DNA from: ZYF759 sp046297455
GTDB taxonomy: Bacteria > Pseudomonadota > Alphaproteobacteria > Rhizobiales > Rhizobiaceae
Reading direction: 5' to 3'
DNA length: 64,000 bases
Assembly: GCA_046297455.1 (NCBI GenBank)
Contig: JBKBIT010000015.1
Location: forward strand, 1-64,000
Below are positions 1 through 8,117 of this stretch, piece by piece. Position numbers and translations under genes: made by a program. The notes beneath the pieces were generated by a model. That model was not told where the DNA came from and searched no databases. It saw only the letters and a list, made by a program, of their open reading frames with translations. Position 1 is the first letter of the stretch. Each line of letters starts with the position of its first letter.

Positions 1-10
1 CCTTTCCCAT
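1..10 (-). CDS. Possible first codons of a gene leaving the left edge
   Basis: On the minus strand an ATG at 10-8 is preceded, six bases away, by a strong ribosome binding site AGGAGA (22-17). Only three codons lie in the window, so the product is unknown. If real, positions 11-105 are its leader and promoter, which would explain why the sequence left of the truncated efflux gene is not efflux-like. Confidence 0.3.
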
Positions 11-106
11 GGTTCGTCTCCTCGTGTATGGGGCTCTGCTCCGTGCCGTACGGGCAATCCCCGGCATAACACGACGGAGACGGGCCACCCCAAAACGAAC
101 ATTGGG

Positions 107-2119
107 TCCTTCCTTGCTGGGATTTTGGCGATCAACCTGCTGGGCTTCACGCTCAACATCGTCGTGCTGTTCGGTCTGATCCTGGTCATCGGCATGCTGG
201 TGGACGGGGCGATCGTGGTCGTGGAACTGGCCGAGCGCTACCGCGCCGAAGGCGCCTCGCGCCGCGATGCCTTCCTGCGCGCTGCCCAGCGCATGTCCTG
301 GCCGATCACCGCCTCGACCGCGACAACGCTGGCCGTTTTCCTGCCGCTGCTCTTCTGGCCGGGCACGGCAGGCCAGTTCATGATGTATCTGCCGGCCACG
401 GTGATCGTTACGCTCTTCGCATCGCTCCTGATGGCGCTGATCTTCGTGCCCATCATCGGCACGCTGTTTGCGGGGGGACGCTCGCCACTGACAGGCCACG
501 ACACGGCCTCAAGGCCCGCCTTCTACGACCGGCTCTTGACGGGCGCGATCGGGCGGCCCGGGCTGGCTGTCGGGCTGAGCCTGCTGGTCCTGATCGGCTC
601 CTTCATGGTCTATGGCGCCTTCGGGCGCGGCGTGGACTTCTTTCCAGCAGTCGAACCGGAGCGGGCGCAGGTCCAGGTCCAGGCCGACGGCAACCTTTCC
701 GTCCATGAGGCGGACCGGCTGGTCCGCATGGTGGAGAGCCGGGTCATGGGCGCGCCAGGCATCGAACGTGCCTATTCGCGCACCATCGGCTCGGTCCAGG
801 AGCGCATCCGCTCGAACCTCGCGCCCGATGTCATCGGCACTATCCAGATCGATTTTTCCGACTGGCGGCTGCGTCCGCCTGCCACCGCCATCATCGACAC
901 GATGCGCCAGGCGACCGCCGAACTTCCCGGCATCAACGTCCAGGTCGAGGAGGCGCAGGCCGGTCCCGGCGAGGCAAGGCCGGTCCAGGTGGAGATTTCG
1001 GCAACCGACCGGACCCTGCTGCCCGAAGCGGCCGAGCAGTTGCGAGAACTGATGGATGCCCAGGGCTCCTTCGTCGACATATCCAGCGACGTGCCCATTC
1101 CCACCGCCGAGGTTCGGCTGCAGGTCGACCGCGAGCAGGCGGCGCGCTACGGCGTCGACATCGACACGCTCGGAACCGCCGTCAGGCTCCTGACCAATGG
1201 CGTGGTGCTCGGCACCTACGTTCCCGATTTCGCCGATGACGAGGTCGACATCACGCTGCGCTATCCGGCCGAGGAACGTACCTTCGCCCAGCTGGCCGAT
1301 CTGCGCATCTCGACCCCGGCCGGCATGGTGCCAATCGCCAATTTCGTCGAACTGGTCGCCAGCCCGGCCCCGAGCGTCATCAACCGGGTCGACGCGCGCA
1401 ACGTCCAGACCATGTCGGCTGGCATCGCGGACGGCACCACCGTCGGTGCGGAACTAAACACGCTGCGCCAGGCGGTCGAGGAGACCCAGTTTGCGGAAGG
1501 GATAGACATCACCTTCGCCGGCGAGATCGAGGAACAGGAGGAAGCCATAACCTTCCTTTTGTCCGCCTTCGTCGTGGCAGTGTTCCTGATGTTCATCATT
1601 TTGCTGACGCAGCTCAACAGCTTCTTCCAGAGCCTGTTGGTCCTGTCGGCGATCGTCTTCTCGGTGGCTGGCGTGCTGCTCGGGCTGGTGGTGCGCCAGG
1701 AGGCATTCTCGATCGTCATGAGCGGCATCGGGATCGTTGCGTTGGCCGGCATCGTGGTCAACAACAACATCGTGCTGATCGACAGCTACAACGAGCATAT
1801 CGGCAATGGTCTCACGCCCGACGAAGCGGCGTTCCGTGCCGGCGCGGAGCGCTTCCGCCCGGTGCTGCTGACGGCGGTCACAACCATCGTGGGACTGATG
1901 CCGATGGTGCTGGGCATGACGATCGACTTCTTCGGCCGGGACCTCTTTTTCGGCGCGCCGTCGGGTCAGTTCTGGGTGCAGCTGTCAACCGCCATCGTGG
2001 GCGGGCTGGCCTTCGCCACCTTCATCACGGTGTTGCTCACGCCGGCATTGCTGGCATGGGACGGCAATCGCCGCAGACGCTGGGCAGGAGCGGGTCTAAC
2101 GGCAACGTCTCAGGCGTAA
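107..2119 (+). pseudogene. N-terminally truncated RND efflux permease
   Basis: This is the C-terminal two thirds (about 670 residues) of a resistance-nodulation-division inner-membrane permease, a family of about 1040 residues that exports drugs or other compounds by proton antiport. Similarity begins at position 107 inside transmembrane helix 4, with the signature GMLVDGAIVVVE, which keeps the first of the two family aspartates and has Gly at the second. The following helices, the second porter domain and the last five helices are intact, including GIVVNNNIVLID in helix 10. The frame stays open to the left edge, but its residues there are not RND-like, so helices 1-3 and the first porter domain are missing. 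A TTG at 125 could start a remnant. No membrane-fusion partner is in the window. Probably non-functional. Confidence 0.75.
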
Positions 2120-2220
2120 TCCGTTCGAGCCAGCAGCGAAATCATTGGGCGTGGCAAGCACTCCAACGGCTTCGCGGTGGCAGCCGGACCGCATTGCAGC
2201 GCCGGCGCCAGCTGGACCAT

Positions 2221-2249
2221 GCGGTGACGGCCTGAAACGCCGTCACCGC
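2221..2249. terminator. Perfect 11-bp hairpin between convergent gene ends
   Basis: GCGGTGACGGC and its exact complement flank a 7-base loop. It lies between the end of the RND remnant (+) and the end of the yciF-like fragment (-). There is no T-tract on either side, so bidirectional termination is an inference. Confidence 0.4.
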
Positions 2250-2266
2250 CTTGGGACCGATACGGA

Positions 2267-2479
2267 TCAGGCTGCCTGCTTGGCGTGATCATTGACCTGG
2301 GTGTCGGCGAGCTTGGTCAGCGACTCGTCCGTCTTGGACTCCTCCTTCAACGTTTCCTCGAGCAGCTTCACTGCTTCGGGCAGTTCGAGCGCCTGGGCCC
2401 AGCGGCGCAGCGTGCCGTAGCGTGCGATTTCGTAATGCTCGACTGCCTGCGCGGCCGCCAGCAGGCCGGCATCGAGGGC
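2267..2479 (-). pseudogene. 3' fragment of a YciF/DUF892 ferritin-like gene
   Basis: The last 70 codons on the minus strand carry the C-terminal signature of the DUF892 (YciE/YciF) ferritin-like family: a QAVEHYEIARYGTL helix with the His/Glu pattern of the di-iron site, then EETLKEE and a closing amphipathic helix. The family is about 160-170 residues, so roughly the first 95 are absent. Upstream of about 2480-2495 the same frame stops resembling the family and instead runs antisense to an MscS channel gene. In related bacteria these proteins are stress-induced. Here the gene has lost its promoter and start, so it is a remnant. Confidence 0.7.
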
Positions 2480-3505
2480 AGGCGCAGCCGACGCATTCTG
2501 TCCAAGCGCGACGCGTTCTGGACGGCTGTCCTGCGGCGCACGCGCGGCCCGGTCCGGCTCGGGATCGCGATACTGGCAGTTGCCCTCGTGCTCAACGCCG
2601 TGACGCTTCCCAACCGCGAGCTGGCGCTGATCCAACACGGCCTGACCATTGCCTTCATCGTCTGTGCAATCTGGGTGTTTCGTACCGCGCTCGACATCTG
2701 GATCACCCTGCACCTGCGCCGCTTCCGGATCGACGTCGAAGACAATCTGCTGGCTCGAAAACACGTCACCCAGTCCCGCATCCTGCAGCGCGTCGGCGAC
2801 GTGACGATCCTGCTCATCGGCCTGGGCGCGATCCTGATGACCTTCGAGGGCGTGCGCCAACATGGCGTCAGCCTGCTGGCTTCCGCGGGCGCGGCCGGCA
2901 TCGTCGTCGGTCTGGCGCTCCAGCCGATCCTGCGCAATCTCTTTGCCGGCATCCAGCTCGCGCTGACCCAGCCGATCAGGCTTGACGATGCGGTGATCGT
3001 GGAAGGCGAGTGGGGCAACATCGAAGAGATAACCGCGACCTATGTGGTGGTGCGCTTCTGGGACCGCCGCCGGCTCGTGGTGCCTTTGACCTATTTCATG
3101 GAACAGCCATTCCAGAACTGGACCCGCGAGCAGGCCTCCCTGCTCGGCAGCGTCATGACCTATCTCGACTACACCGTCCCGATCGAAGCCATCCGAACCG
3201 AAGTTCAGCGCATCGTTGAGCAAAGCGCCCTTTGGGACAAAGAGGTCGTGGTGGTCCAGGTGACGGATTTCCACCGCGATGTGATGGAGGTGCGCATTCT
3301 GGCGAGTGCTTCGAATTCCGGCCGCGCCTTCGACCTGCGCTGCGAAATCCGCGAGAAACTGGCCGCCTTCCTCCAGGAAAACCACGCCTCGTCCCTGCCC
3401 CGGTTCCGAACCGAATTTTTGGGGCAAGAGCGGACGACAGCACTGGCTGCTGGAATACCGCAATCCGATCTCGACCACCCGCAAAATGGAGGACGAGCGC
3501 GATGA
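2285..3505 (+). CDS. MscS-family mechanosensitive channel, 5' end replaced
   Basis: The reading frame gives 406 residues, but channel similarity starts only near codon 69 (about 2489). From there it shows three hydrophobic segments, the Gly/Ala-rich pore helix (LLASAGAAGIVVGLALQ) and the MscS beta domain (NLFAGIQLALTQPIRLDD, then WGNIEEITATYVVVR). Family members gate a pore on membrane tension and protect against hypo-osmotic shock. The first 68 codons are antisense to the yciF-like fragment and are not channel sequence, so the native start and probably one helix were lost at the junction. It may still be expressed as a fusion from 2285. The end overlaps the next gene by four bases. Confidence 0.7.
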   Translation: MIIDLGVGELGQRLVRLGLLLQRFLEQLHCFGQFERLGPAAQRAVACDFVMLDCLRGRQQAGIEGRRSRRILSKRDAFWTAVLRRTRGPVRLGIAILAVALVLNAVTLPNRELALIQHGLTIAFIVCAIWVFRTALDIWITLHLRRFRIDVEDNLLARKHVTQSRILQRVGDVTILLIGLGAILMTFEGVRQHGVSLLASAGAAGIVVGLALQPILRNLFAGIQLALTQPIRLDDAVIVEGEWGNIEEITATYVVVRFWDRRRLVVPLTYFMEQPFQNWTREQASLLGSVMTYLDYTVPIEAIRTEVQRIVEQSALWDKEVVVVQVTDFHRDVMEVRILASASNSGRAFDLRCEIREKLAAFLQENHASSLPRFRTEFLGQERTTALAAGIPQSDLDHPQNGGRAR

Positions 3506-3774
3506 ACACCGCAAATCTGCAAATCGAGGGCCTGTTGCTGGCGATAGGCTCCCTGCTGAGAACCCTGAAGGACAAGGGTCTAGTCTCCCAGGAAGAGATC
3601 GAACGCATGCTTCAGGAAGCCGAAAACCGCGCCAGCCGCCCCGAAGGACTTTCGCCTGCCAATGTCAATGCCGTCATGTTCCCGATCCGGTTTCACGGCC
3701 GCGACCTGCGCGACAAAAATCCCGATGGCTACACCTCTGTAACGGCAGCCGGCGGGCGGGACCGGCATGGGTGA
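3502..3774 (+). CDS. Conserved hypothetical protein, 90 aa
   Basis: ATG at 3502 overlaps the stop of the channel gene (ATGA), so the two are probably co-transcribed. The N-terminal 45 residues form an amphipathic helical pair (MNTANLQIEGLLLAI, then LVSQEEIERMLQEAE), followed by an LSPANVNAVMFPIR stretch. I recall similar small proteins of unknown function from rhizobia. There is no signal peptide, membrane segment or Cys motif. The frame is supported by typical codon use and the coupled start; the function is unknown. Confidence 0.6.
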   Translation: MNTANLQIEGLLLAIGSLLRTLKDKGLVSQEEIERMLQEAENRASRPEGLSPANVNAVMFPIRFHGRDLRDKNPDGYTSVTAAGGRDRHG

Positions 3775-3781
3775 TGCTGCT

Positions 3782-3807
3782 GGAACATGAGGTGCGGCGC
3801 TGGGGTT
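3782..3807 (+). promoter_or_regulatory. EcfG-type promoter, GGAAC-N17-GGTT
   Basis: GGAAC at 3782-3786 and GGTT at 3804-3807, 31 bases before the ATG at 3838. The same GGTT variant with 17-base spacing is seen at three other promoters in this window. Confidence 0.45.
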
Positions 3808-3837
3808 CTGGGTAAACACACGCCAAGAGAGGAACCC

Positions 3838-4059
3838 ATGGCTCCCAACCCCAAGCGTCCGCCGACCGGACGAACCGAACGCAAATATCTTCTGGTGGCG
3901 CTGGCCATCATCGTGGCGGCAACTGTCGTCTATGTGGCCTCACAGATGTTCGCACCGGAACCGGTCGCATCGCCAGACCACGGTGGCCCCAGCATCGAAC
4001 ACGGCGCTCCGCCCACCGAGGAACCGCAATTGCCGGAAGAACGCGGCGTGGTTGACTAG
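3838..4059 (+). CDS. Small single-helix membrane protein, 73 aa
   Basis: ATG 3838 is chosen over an earlier in-frame codon at 3787 because of the ribosome binding site AGAGAGGA just before it and because the upstream codons overlap the promoter motif. The protein has a basic N-terminus, one membrane helix (LLVALAIIVAATVVYVAS) and an acidic, Pro/Glu-rich tail (APPTEEPQLPEERGVVD) likely outside the membrane. No family is recognised. Its EcfG-like promoter suggests a stress-induced envelope role, which is inference. Confidence 0.6.
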   Translation: MAPNPKRPPTGRTERKYLLVALAIIVAATVVYVASQMFAPEPVASPDHGGPSIEHGAPPTEEPQLPEERGVVD

Positions 4060-4073
4060 ATCCAATTTGAGGA

Positions 4074-4097
4074 GCGCCCCGCCAGTTGGCGGGGCGC
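4074..4097. terminator. Perfect 10-bp GC hairpin between convergent genes
   Basis: GCGCCCCGCC, loop AGTT, GGCGGGGCGC. It lies in the 44-base gap between two converging genes. There is no T-tract, so the terminator role is inferred from position and stem stability. Confidence 0.45.
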
Positions 4098-4103
4098 GCC
4101 AGA

Positions 4104-5288
4104 TCAGCCTTCGGCGGGAGTCAGCCGCAGGACTTCGCCGTCCTCGTGATCGGTCAGCAGCCAGATGGAGCCATCGGGATGCATCTGCACGTCGCGAACA
4201 CGGCGGCCGACCTCGATCCATTCCTCGTCCTGGACAGCCATGTCGGCGATGGTCAGGCGGACGATGCCCTGAGCCATCAGCCCGCCGACGAGCATGTCTC
4301 CATTCCATTCTGCGAACATGTCGCCCTCGACAAAGGCCTTGCCGGAAGGCGCCACTGTCTCGTCGAAGACATGGAAAGGCGAGATCATGCCCTCGTTTGC
4401 AAGCCCGACGCCGATTGGCGCGCCGGAATAGTCTTCTCCGCCGGTGATGTAGGGCCAGCCGTAGTTCTGCCCGGCCTCGATCAGGTTGATCTCGTCACCG
4501 CCTTCCGGACCATGCTCGTTGACCCACAGGTCGCCGGTTTGCGGATTGAAGGCGAGGCCCTGCGGATTGCGCTTGCCCATGGCAAAGATGTACGCGTTCG
4601 CCTCGCCCTCATCGGCCATGACGTCGTCGATGAACGGTGCATCGGCGTGCGGTTCGCCCTCGTCCGTCATGCGCAGCACGCTGCCGGCCTGGTCGGCCGC
4701 GTCCTGCGAGCGCGAGATGTTGCGGCGGTCGCCGATGGTTAGGTAGATGCTGTTGTCGTCGGGATCGAATGCCATGCGCCCGCCGAAATGCAGGCCGCTG
4801 GAATCCTGATCGCTTTCCTGCATCTCGAAGATGGTTTCGACATCCTGGAGTTCGGCCTGATCGCCGTCGAAGACCAGCCGCGCCCGGTCAATGGCAAGAG
4901 CGGCGCCACGCTCGGTGGGCTTGGAATAGCTGAGATAGACATATTCGTTGTCATCGAAATCGGGATGGAGCTTGACGTCGAAGAGACCCGCCTGGCTCCG
5001 TTCGGTTTCTCCTTCGTAGCGGAAGATCTCGGGAGCACCCTCGATGGGATCGGACAGGTCGCCTTCCACCGTGGCGATGCGGATCTGGCCTGTATCGCGC
5101 TCGGTCACGATGAACCGCTCCTCGTCGATGAAGGCCAGCGCCCAAGGGTGTTCGAGGCCATCGACGATGGTCTCCACCGAGATCTGATAGGCCGGCGTGT
5201 CAACGGTTTCAGCCACCTCCGCAGCGGCCGGCAAAGCCAGGGTTAGTGCAAGCGCGGAAACGCTCGATGCGATCATGAACTTCTTCAT
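4104..5288 (-). CDS. Secreted PQQ-dependent aldose sugar dehydrogenase
   Basis: The 394-residue protein starts with a signal peptide (MKKFMIASS... ending AAAE near residue 23). The rest is a six-bladed beta-propeller of the glucose/sorbosone dehydrogenase family (YliI/Asd type), with HPWALAFID, LHPDFDDNEYVYLSYS, GGRMAFDPDD, GKRNPQGLAFNP and NEHGPEGGDEINL in family order. Such enzymes oxidise aldose sugars in the periplasm with pyrroloquinoline quinone and Ca2+. Length is normal. No PQQ synthesis genes are in the window, so cofactor supply is unknown. It is monocistronic and has an EcfG-like promoter upstream. Confidence 0.88.
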   Translation of the reverse strand: MKKFMIASSVSALALTLALPAAAEVAETVDTPAYQISVETIVDGLEHPWALAFIDEERFIVTERDTGQIRIATVEGDLSDPIEGAPEIFRYEGETERSQAGLFDVKLHPDFDDNEYVYLSYSKPTERGAALAIDRARLVFDGDQAELQDVETIFEMQESDQDSSGLHFGGRMAFDPDDNSIYLTIGDRRNISRSQDAADQAGSVLRMTDEGEPHADAPFIDDVMADEGEANAYIFAMGKRNPQGLAFNPQTGDLWVNEHGPEGGDEINLIEAGQNYGWPYITGGEDYSGAPIGVGLANEGMISPFHVFDETVAPSGKAFVEGDMFAEWNGDMLVGGLMAQGIVRLTIADMAVQDEEWIEVGRRVRDVQMHPDGSIWLLTDHEDGEVLRLTPAEG

Positions 5289-5323
5289 GGCGTCCTCTTT
5301 CTGTTGGGGGATAACTCGAACCC

Positions 5324-5348
5324 AACTCGTCGATGGTCCGCACGTTCC
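5324..5348 (-). promoter_or_regulatory. EcfG-type promoter, GGAAC-N16-AGTT
   Basis: On the minus strand GGAAC at 5348-5344 and AGTT at 5327-5324, 35 bases upstream of the sugar dehydrogenase ATG. Confidence 0.45.
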
Positions 5349-5433
5349 GGGGTTTTTTGCCGTTTAGATTCACAGTCTCCCCTTGAATCGCTGGTGACGA
5401 AGACCTCGTTTGCCTGCCTTCAAATGCAGCAAA

Positions 5434-5463
5434 GCGGGCGGGGGTTGGCTCCCCCGCCCGCTC
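5434..5463. terminator. Strong 12-bp hairpin downstream of a minus-strand gene
   Basis: AGCGGGCGGGGG, loop TTGGCT, CCCCCGCCCGCT form a perfect 12-bp stem 26 bases past the stop of the acidic secreted protein gene. On the minus strand it is followed by a short TTTGCTGCATTT run, so it may be a weak intrinsic terminator. Confidence 0.55.
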
Positions 5464-5489
5464 AGCAAGCCTTTGCGGCTAACTGGTGA

Positions 5490-6107
5490 TTACTCGTCGA
5501 TCCAGGCGCAGAGCTGCTCGATGGAGGCTTCGATCTGGGCATCCATCATTCCATCGCCAGCGCCCTCATCCAGATCCTGGGAGAATTCGGTTTCCGTTTC
5601 GAATTCGTCGTCCATTCCCGGTGTGGTCGCGCCAGTCTCGATGTCGGTATCGACGCCGGCGTCACCGGTATCGAACTCGTCGTCCAACTCGGGCGTCGTG
5701 CCGGGGGCCGCCGCGCCAGTCTCGATTTCCGTGTCCATCTCAAGATCAGAGGCGACATCACCCGACTCATCGTCGAGGTCGAGATCCTGGGCGGCGTCGG
5801 ACGCAGGTGCCGTGTCGAGATCGGCGTCGAAGTCGGCGGCGGCCATGTCGACCTGGGCGCAATGCGCGCGCACCATGGCCTGCTGTTCGATCGTCAGCTT
5901 ATCGAAATTGGAGCGGATGTCCGACTCTGCGCGCAGGACGCCGCGTTCACCGTCTTCGAAGAAGGCTTCTCCGATCTCGCCGTCCCACTCCATGGGCATG
6001 CCCGTTCCGGCCTGCAGATCGGATTGGGCATCCATCGTGGTCTGCGCGAAGGCGGCTGTGCCCAGGCTGAGCGAAAAGGCCAATGCGGTAATTGTCGTGG
6101 TTTTCAT
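5490..6107 (-). CDS. Secreted highly acidic protein, 205 aa
   Basis: A signal peptide ends at AFA-Q near residue 22. Residues about 35-90 look conserved, with EAFFEDGERGVLRAESDIR and a single Cys (RAHCAQ), resembling small exported hypotheticals of rhizobia. From about residue 95 on the protein is almost entirely Asp/Glu-rich and low complexity. Two near copies of the unit DTxIETGAxxPG...DDEF suggest internal duplication. It ends with EASIEQLCAWIDE, giving a second Cys. The function is unknown; calcium or cation binding by the acidic tail is only a guess. Its own EcfG-like promoter and a downstream hairpin make it monocistronic. Confidence 0.72.
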   Translation of the reverse strand: MKTTTITALAFSLSLGTAAFAQTTMDAQSDLQAGTGMPMEWDGEIGEAFFEDGERGVLRAESDIRSNFDKLTIEQQAMVRAHCAQVDMAAADFDADLDTAPASDAAQDLDLDDESGDVASDLEMDTEIETGAAAPGTTPELDDEFDTGDAGVDTDIETGATTPGMDDEFETETEFSQDLDEGAGDGMMDAQIEASIEQLCAWIDE

Positions 6108-6166
6108 TGTATGTTCTCCTCGTCATGTATGCTCGGTAACGCGGACCCGCTCCGGGTCGTCTCGCA

Positions 6167-6192
6167 AACCTCCTCCCTTGGTGAAATGTTCC
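6167..6192 (-). promoter_or_regulatory. EcfG-type promoter, GGAAC-N17-GGTT
   Basis: Minus-strand GGAAC at 6192-6188 and GGTT at 6170-6167, 59 bases before the start of the acidic secreted protein. Confidence 0.5.
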
Positions 6193-6288
6193 ACTTGGGC
6201 AATCCGGTCGGACGATGGCGTGGGTCCAAGCCCCTCCGCCGCGCCCGCGCCGTGTTCCACCGGGGACTGGCGACATCGAAGAACGGCG

Positions 6289-6314
6289 CGAACAATCGGG
6301 GTGCCGACGACGTT
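6289..6314 (+). promoter_or_regulatory. EcfG-type promoter, CGAAC-N17-CGTT
   Basis: CGAAC at 6289-6293 (one mismatch) and a perfect CGTT at 6311-6314, 34 bases before the DUF3008 ATG. Confidence 0.5.
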
Positions 6315-6348
6315 TGCATGGTCACAAGCAAAGATCAGGAGAGCAGCC

Positions 6349-6540
6349 ATGCCCGCAAAATCGAAATCACAGCAGAAAGCCGCCGGCGCAGCGCTTGCCG
6401 CAAAGCGAGGCGAAACAAAGAAGAGCGAACTTCAGGGCACCTCCCGCAGCATGGCAGACAGCATGAGCGAGAAGCAGCTGCGTGACATGGCCGCGACGCC
6501 TCGAAAGGGCAAGAAGGAGCATGCAGCCAAGTCCGATTAG
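6349..6540 (+). CDS. DUF3008 family small basic protein
   Basis: A 63-residue, Lys/Ala-rich protein that matches the DUF3008 pattern throughout: MPAKSKSQQKAAGAALAAKR at the start, then SELQGTSRSMADSMSEKQL and a basic tail. The ribosome binding site CAGGAG sits seven bases before the ATG. DUF3008 proteins are cytoplasmic, probably nucleic-acid- or stress-associated, and of unproven function. The EcfG-like promoter fits the usual stress-regulon setting of the family. Confidence 0.8.
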   Translation: MPAKSKSQQKAAGAALAAKRGETKKSELQGTSRSMADSMSEKQLRDMAATPRKGKKEHAAKSD

Positions 6541-6693
6541 GGGACAGCGGCGCTGCTCATCCGGATCAAATATTGCAGTATACTGCCCAGGAAGGCTCCG
6601 CCGCCCCGCAAAAAACGCCCATACCCTCTTGCGGGAGGGCGATCCAAGAACGATAGCTGTGCGTAGGGGACTTACAAATGTTAAGTGGGCGCC

Positions 6694-6864
6694 ATGAAAA
6701 CCAGCCAGATGACGGCGGCAGATCCGATCTTCACTGAGGATGACACCGCCCAGTTGCGCCGCCTGCTTGACGAGATCGAGCGCGAAGACGTGCCCGAGCG
6801 GTTGCTGAAGCTGGCCAGGGAGCTACAGGATGAGCTTGTGGCCCGCCGCGCAAACGCCGGCTGA
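6694..6864 (+). CDS. 56-aa peptide with a NepR-like motif
   Basis: ATG 6694 to TGA 6864. The core, LRRLLDEIEREDVPERLLKL, aligns without gaps to the helix-1/linker/helix-2 pattern of NepR anti-sigma factors (Lrx-Y-Dd-xx-x-E-x-[IV]-P-[DE]-R-[FL]-xx-L). In the general stress response NepR binds EcfG and is removed by PhyR. The usual Tyr is Leu here, and the gene is not beside the sigma gene 2.2 kb away, so it could also be an unrelated small rhizobial hypothetical. There is no clear GGAAC promoter. Codon use and length support a real gene. Confidence 0.5.
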   Translation: MKTSQMTAADPIFTEDDTAQLRRLLDEIEREDVPERLLKLARELQDELVARRANAG

Positions 6865-7104
6865 CACCTCTATCCAGCTGCTGGTGGCATTTGCGCCCGT
6901 GAGCTTAAGTCACCTTCCCCCGACGCCAGCCGATCCGGCAGCAGACGCCCTCAATGCGCGTCAGAAGCCAACTCTCCCCTACCACCGGTGGAAGAATGCT
7001 TCGCATCCGTGATAGCGTGCCGCAGAATTGAACAGTTAGCTGGTTCGGCTCGATGGCATGACGCAGCCACCTCCCAATCGAGGAAGGGTCGCATCGCGCA
7101 GGGA

Positions 7105-7839
7105 ATGCTGATGCAAATATCCAATCCTTTGTCGCTCTGTCTGCTCGCGCGTGACCAACTGTCCCAGAGGGAACTGGACATCGTGGAGGACATGGTTGCG
7201 GCGGACCGTCGGCAGGTCGCAGCCGGCGCGGCACTGGTCCGCGAAGGAGACGTGCCCACCGCAAGCTGCCTGATGCTGAGTGGCTATGCGGTACGCCAGC
7301 ATCTGCTGCGCGACGGAAAGCGCAACATAAGTGCCATCCACGTTCCCGGCGACTTTGTCGATCTGCATTCCCTGATGCTGCAACCGATGGATCATGGCGT
7401 GGCAACGCTGACCAATGCCGTAGTGGTGCACGTTCCACATACACGGCTGAGGGAACTCACGGAAACGGAACCGCATCTGAGCAGGCTGCTCTGGCTCAGC
7501 ACCCTGGTCGATGCCGCCATGCACCGTCGATGGCTGGTGGCATCGGGACGGCTGTCCCCCGTCGGGCGCGTGGCCCATCTCCTCTGCGAGCTCTATGTCC
7601 GGCTTCGTACCGTACGCCAGGCAGATGAATACCGCTTCTGGCTGCCCATGACACAGGCTCAACTGAGCGACGCCATGGGACTCTCATCCGTTCACGTCAA
7701 CCGGACGCTGCAGGAGATGCGCCAGCGCCAGATGATCAACTGGTCCGGCAGCAATGTCGAGCTGTTGGACTGGGATGCCCTGATCGCGGCGGCCGAGTTC
7801 GACCCCGGCTATCTCAATCTGGAACCGCGGCCGCGCTGA
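7105..7839 (+). CDS. Crp/FNR-family transcriptional regulator
   Basis: About 244 residues: an N-terminal cyclic-nucleotide-binding-like beta roll (REGDVPTASCLMLSGYAVR, then HVPGDFVDLHSLM), a dimerisation helix, and a C-terminal winged helix (LPMTQAQLSDAMGLSSVHVN, recognition helix RTLQEMRQRQ). There is no FNR Cys cluster at the N-terminus, so it is not an oxygen-sensing iron-sulfur type. The start could be 7105 or 7111, both after GGGA. It resembles the regulator at 8118-8999 closely in architecture, suggesting a paralogous pair. Related rhizobial regulators are often stress- or light-linked. The target is unknown. Confidence 0.85.
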   Translation: MLMQISNPLSLCLLARDQLSQRELDIVEDMVAADRRQVAAGAALVREGDVPTASCLMLSGYAVRQHLLRDGKRNISAIHVPGDFVDLHSLMLQPMDHGVATLTNAVVVHVPHTRLRELTETEPHLSRLLWLSTLVDAAMHRRWLVASGRLSPVGRVAHLLCELYVRLRTVRQADEYRFWLPMTQAQLSDAMGLSSVHVNRTLQEMRQRQMINWSGSNVELLDWDALIAAAEFDPGYLNLEPRPR

Positions 7840-7857
7840 GCCCCTCTCGGCCTCGCA

Positions 7858-8040
7858 TCATTCAAACGTGACCGCATAGCCCTGCTCGATCGCGTGCCGG
7901 GCCAACAGCTCGGTCAGTTCTCGATCGTCCAACGGACACGCAGGCATCAGGGTTCGAATCGCCCGAATCGCAGTGCGCGTATAGACGACCGAGGACGAAC
8001 GTGATTCGACGTAGTGCTTCACAACCTGATCGATCGACAT
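7858..8040 (-). CDS. Small hypothetical protein, 60 aa
   Basis: The peptide MSIDQVVKHYVESRSSSVVY continues into RAIRTLMPACPLDDRELTEL and ends AIEQGYAVTFE. It is soluble and mostly helical. I recall similar short proteins near Crp/FNR genes in rhizobia, but the function is not known. A GAGGTG ribosome binding site precedes the ATG. It sits between the two Crp/FNR regulators, converging on the first. Confidence 0.55.
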   Translation of the reverse strand: MSIDQVVKHYVESRSSSVVYTRTAIRAIRTLMPACPLDDRELTELLARHAIEQGYAVTFE

Positions 8041-8117
8041 CCGGCACCTCGCTTGACGCCCCCGCCAACTCCATGCGCCAAGCTATTCGAATTCACCGGT
8101 TGCCGGAATCACATAGG

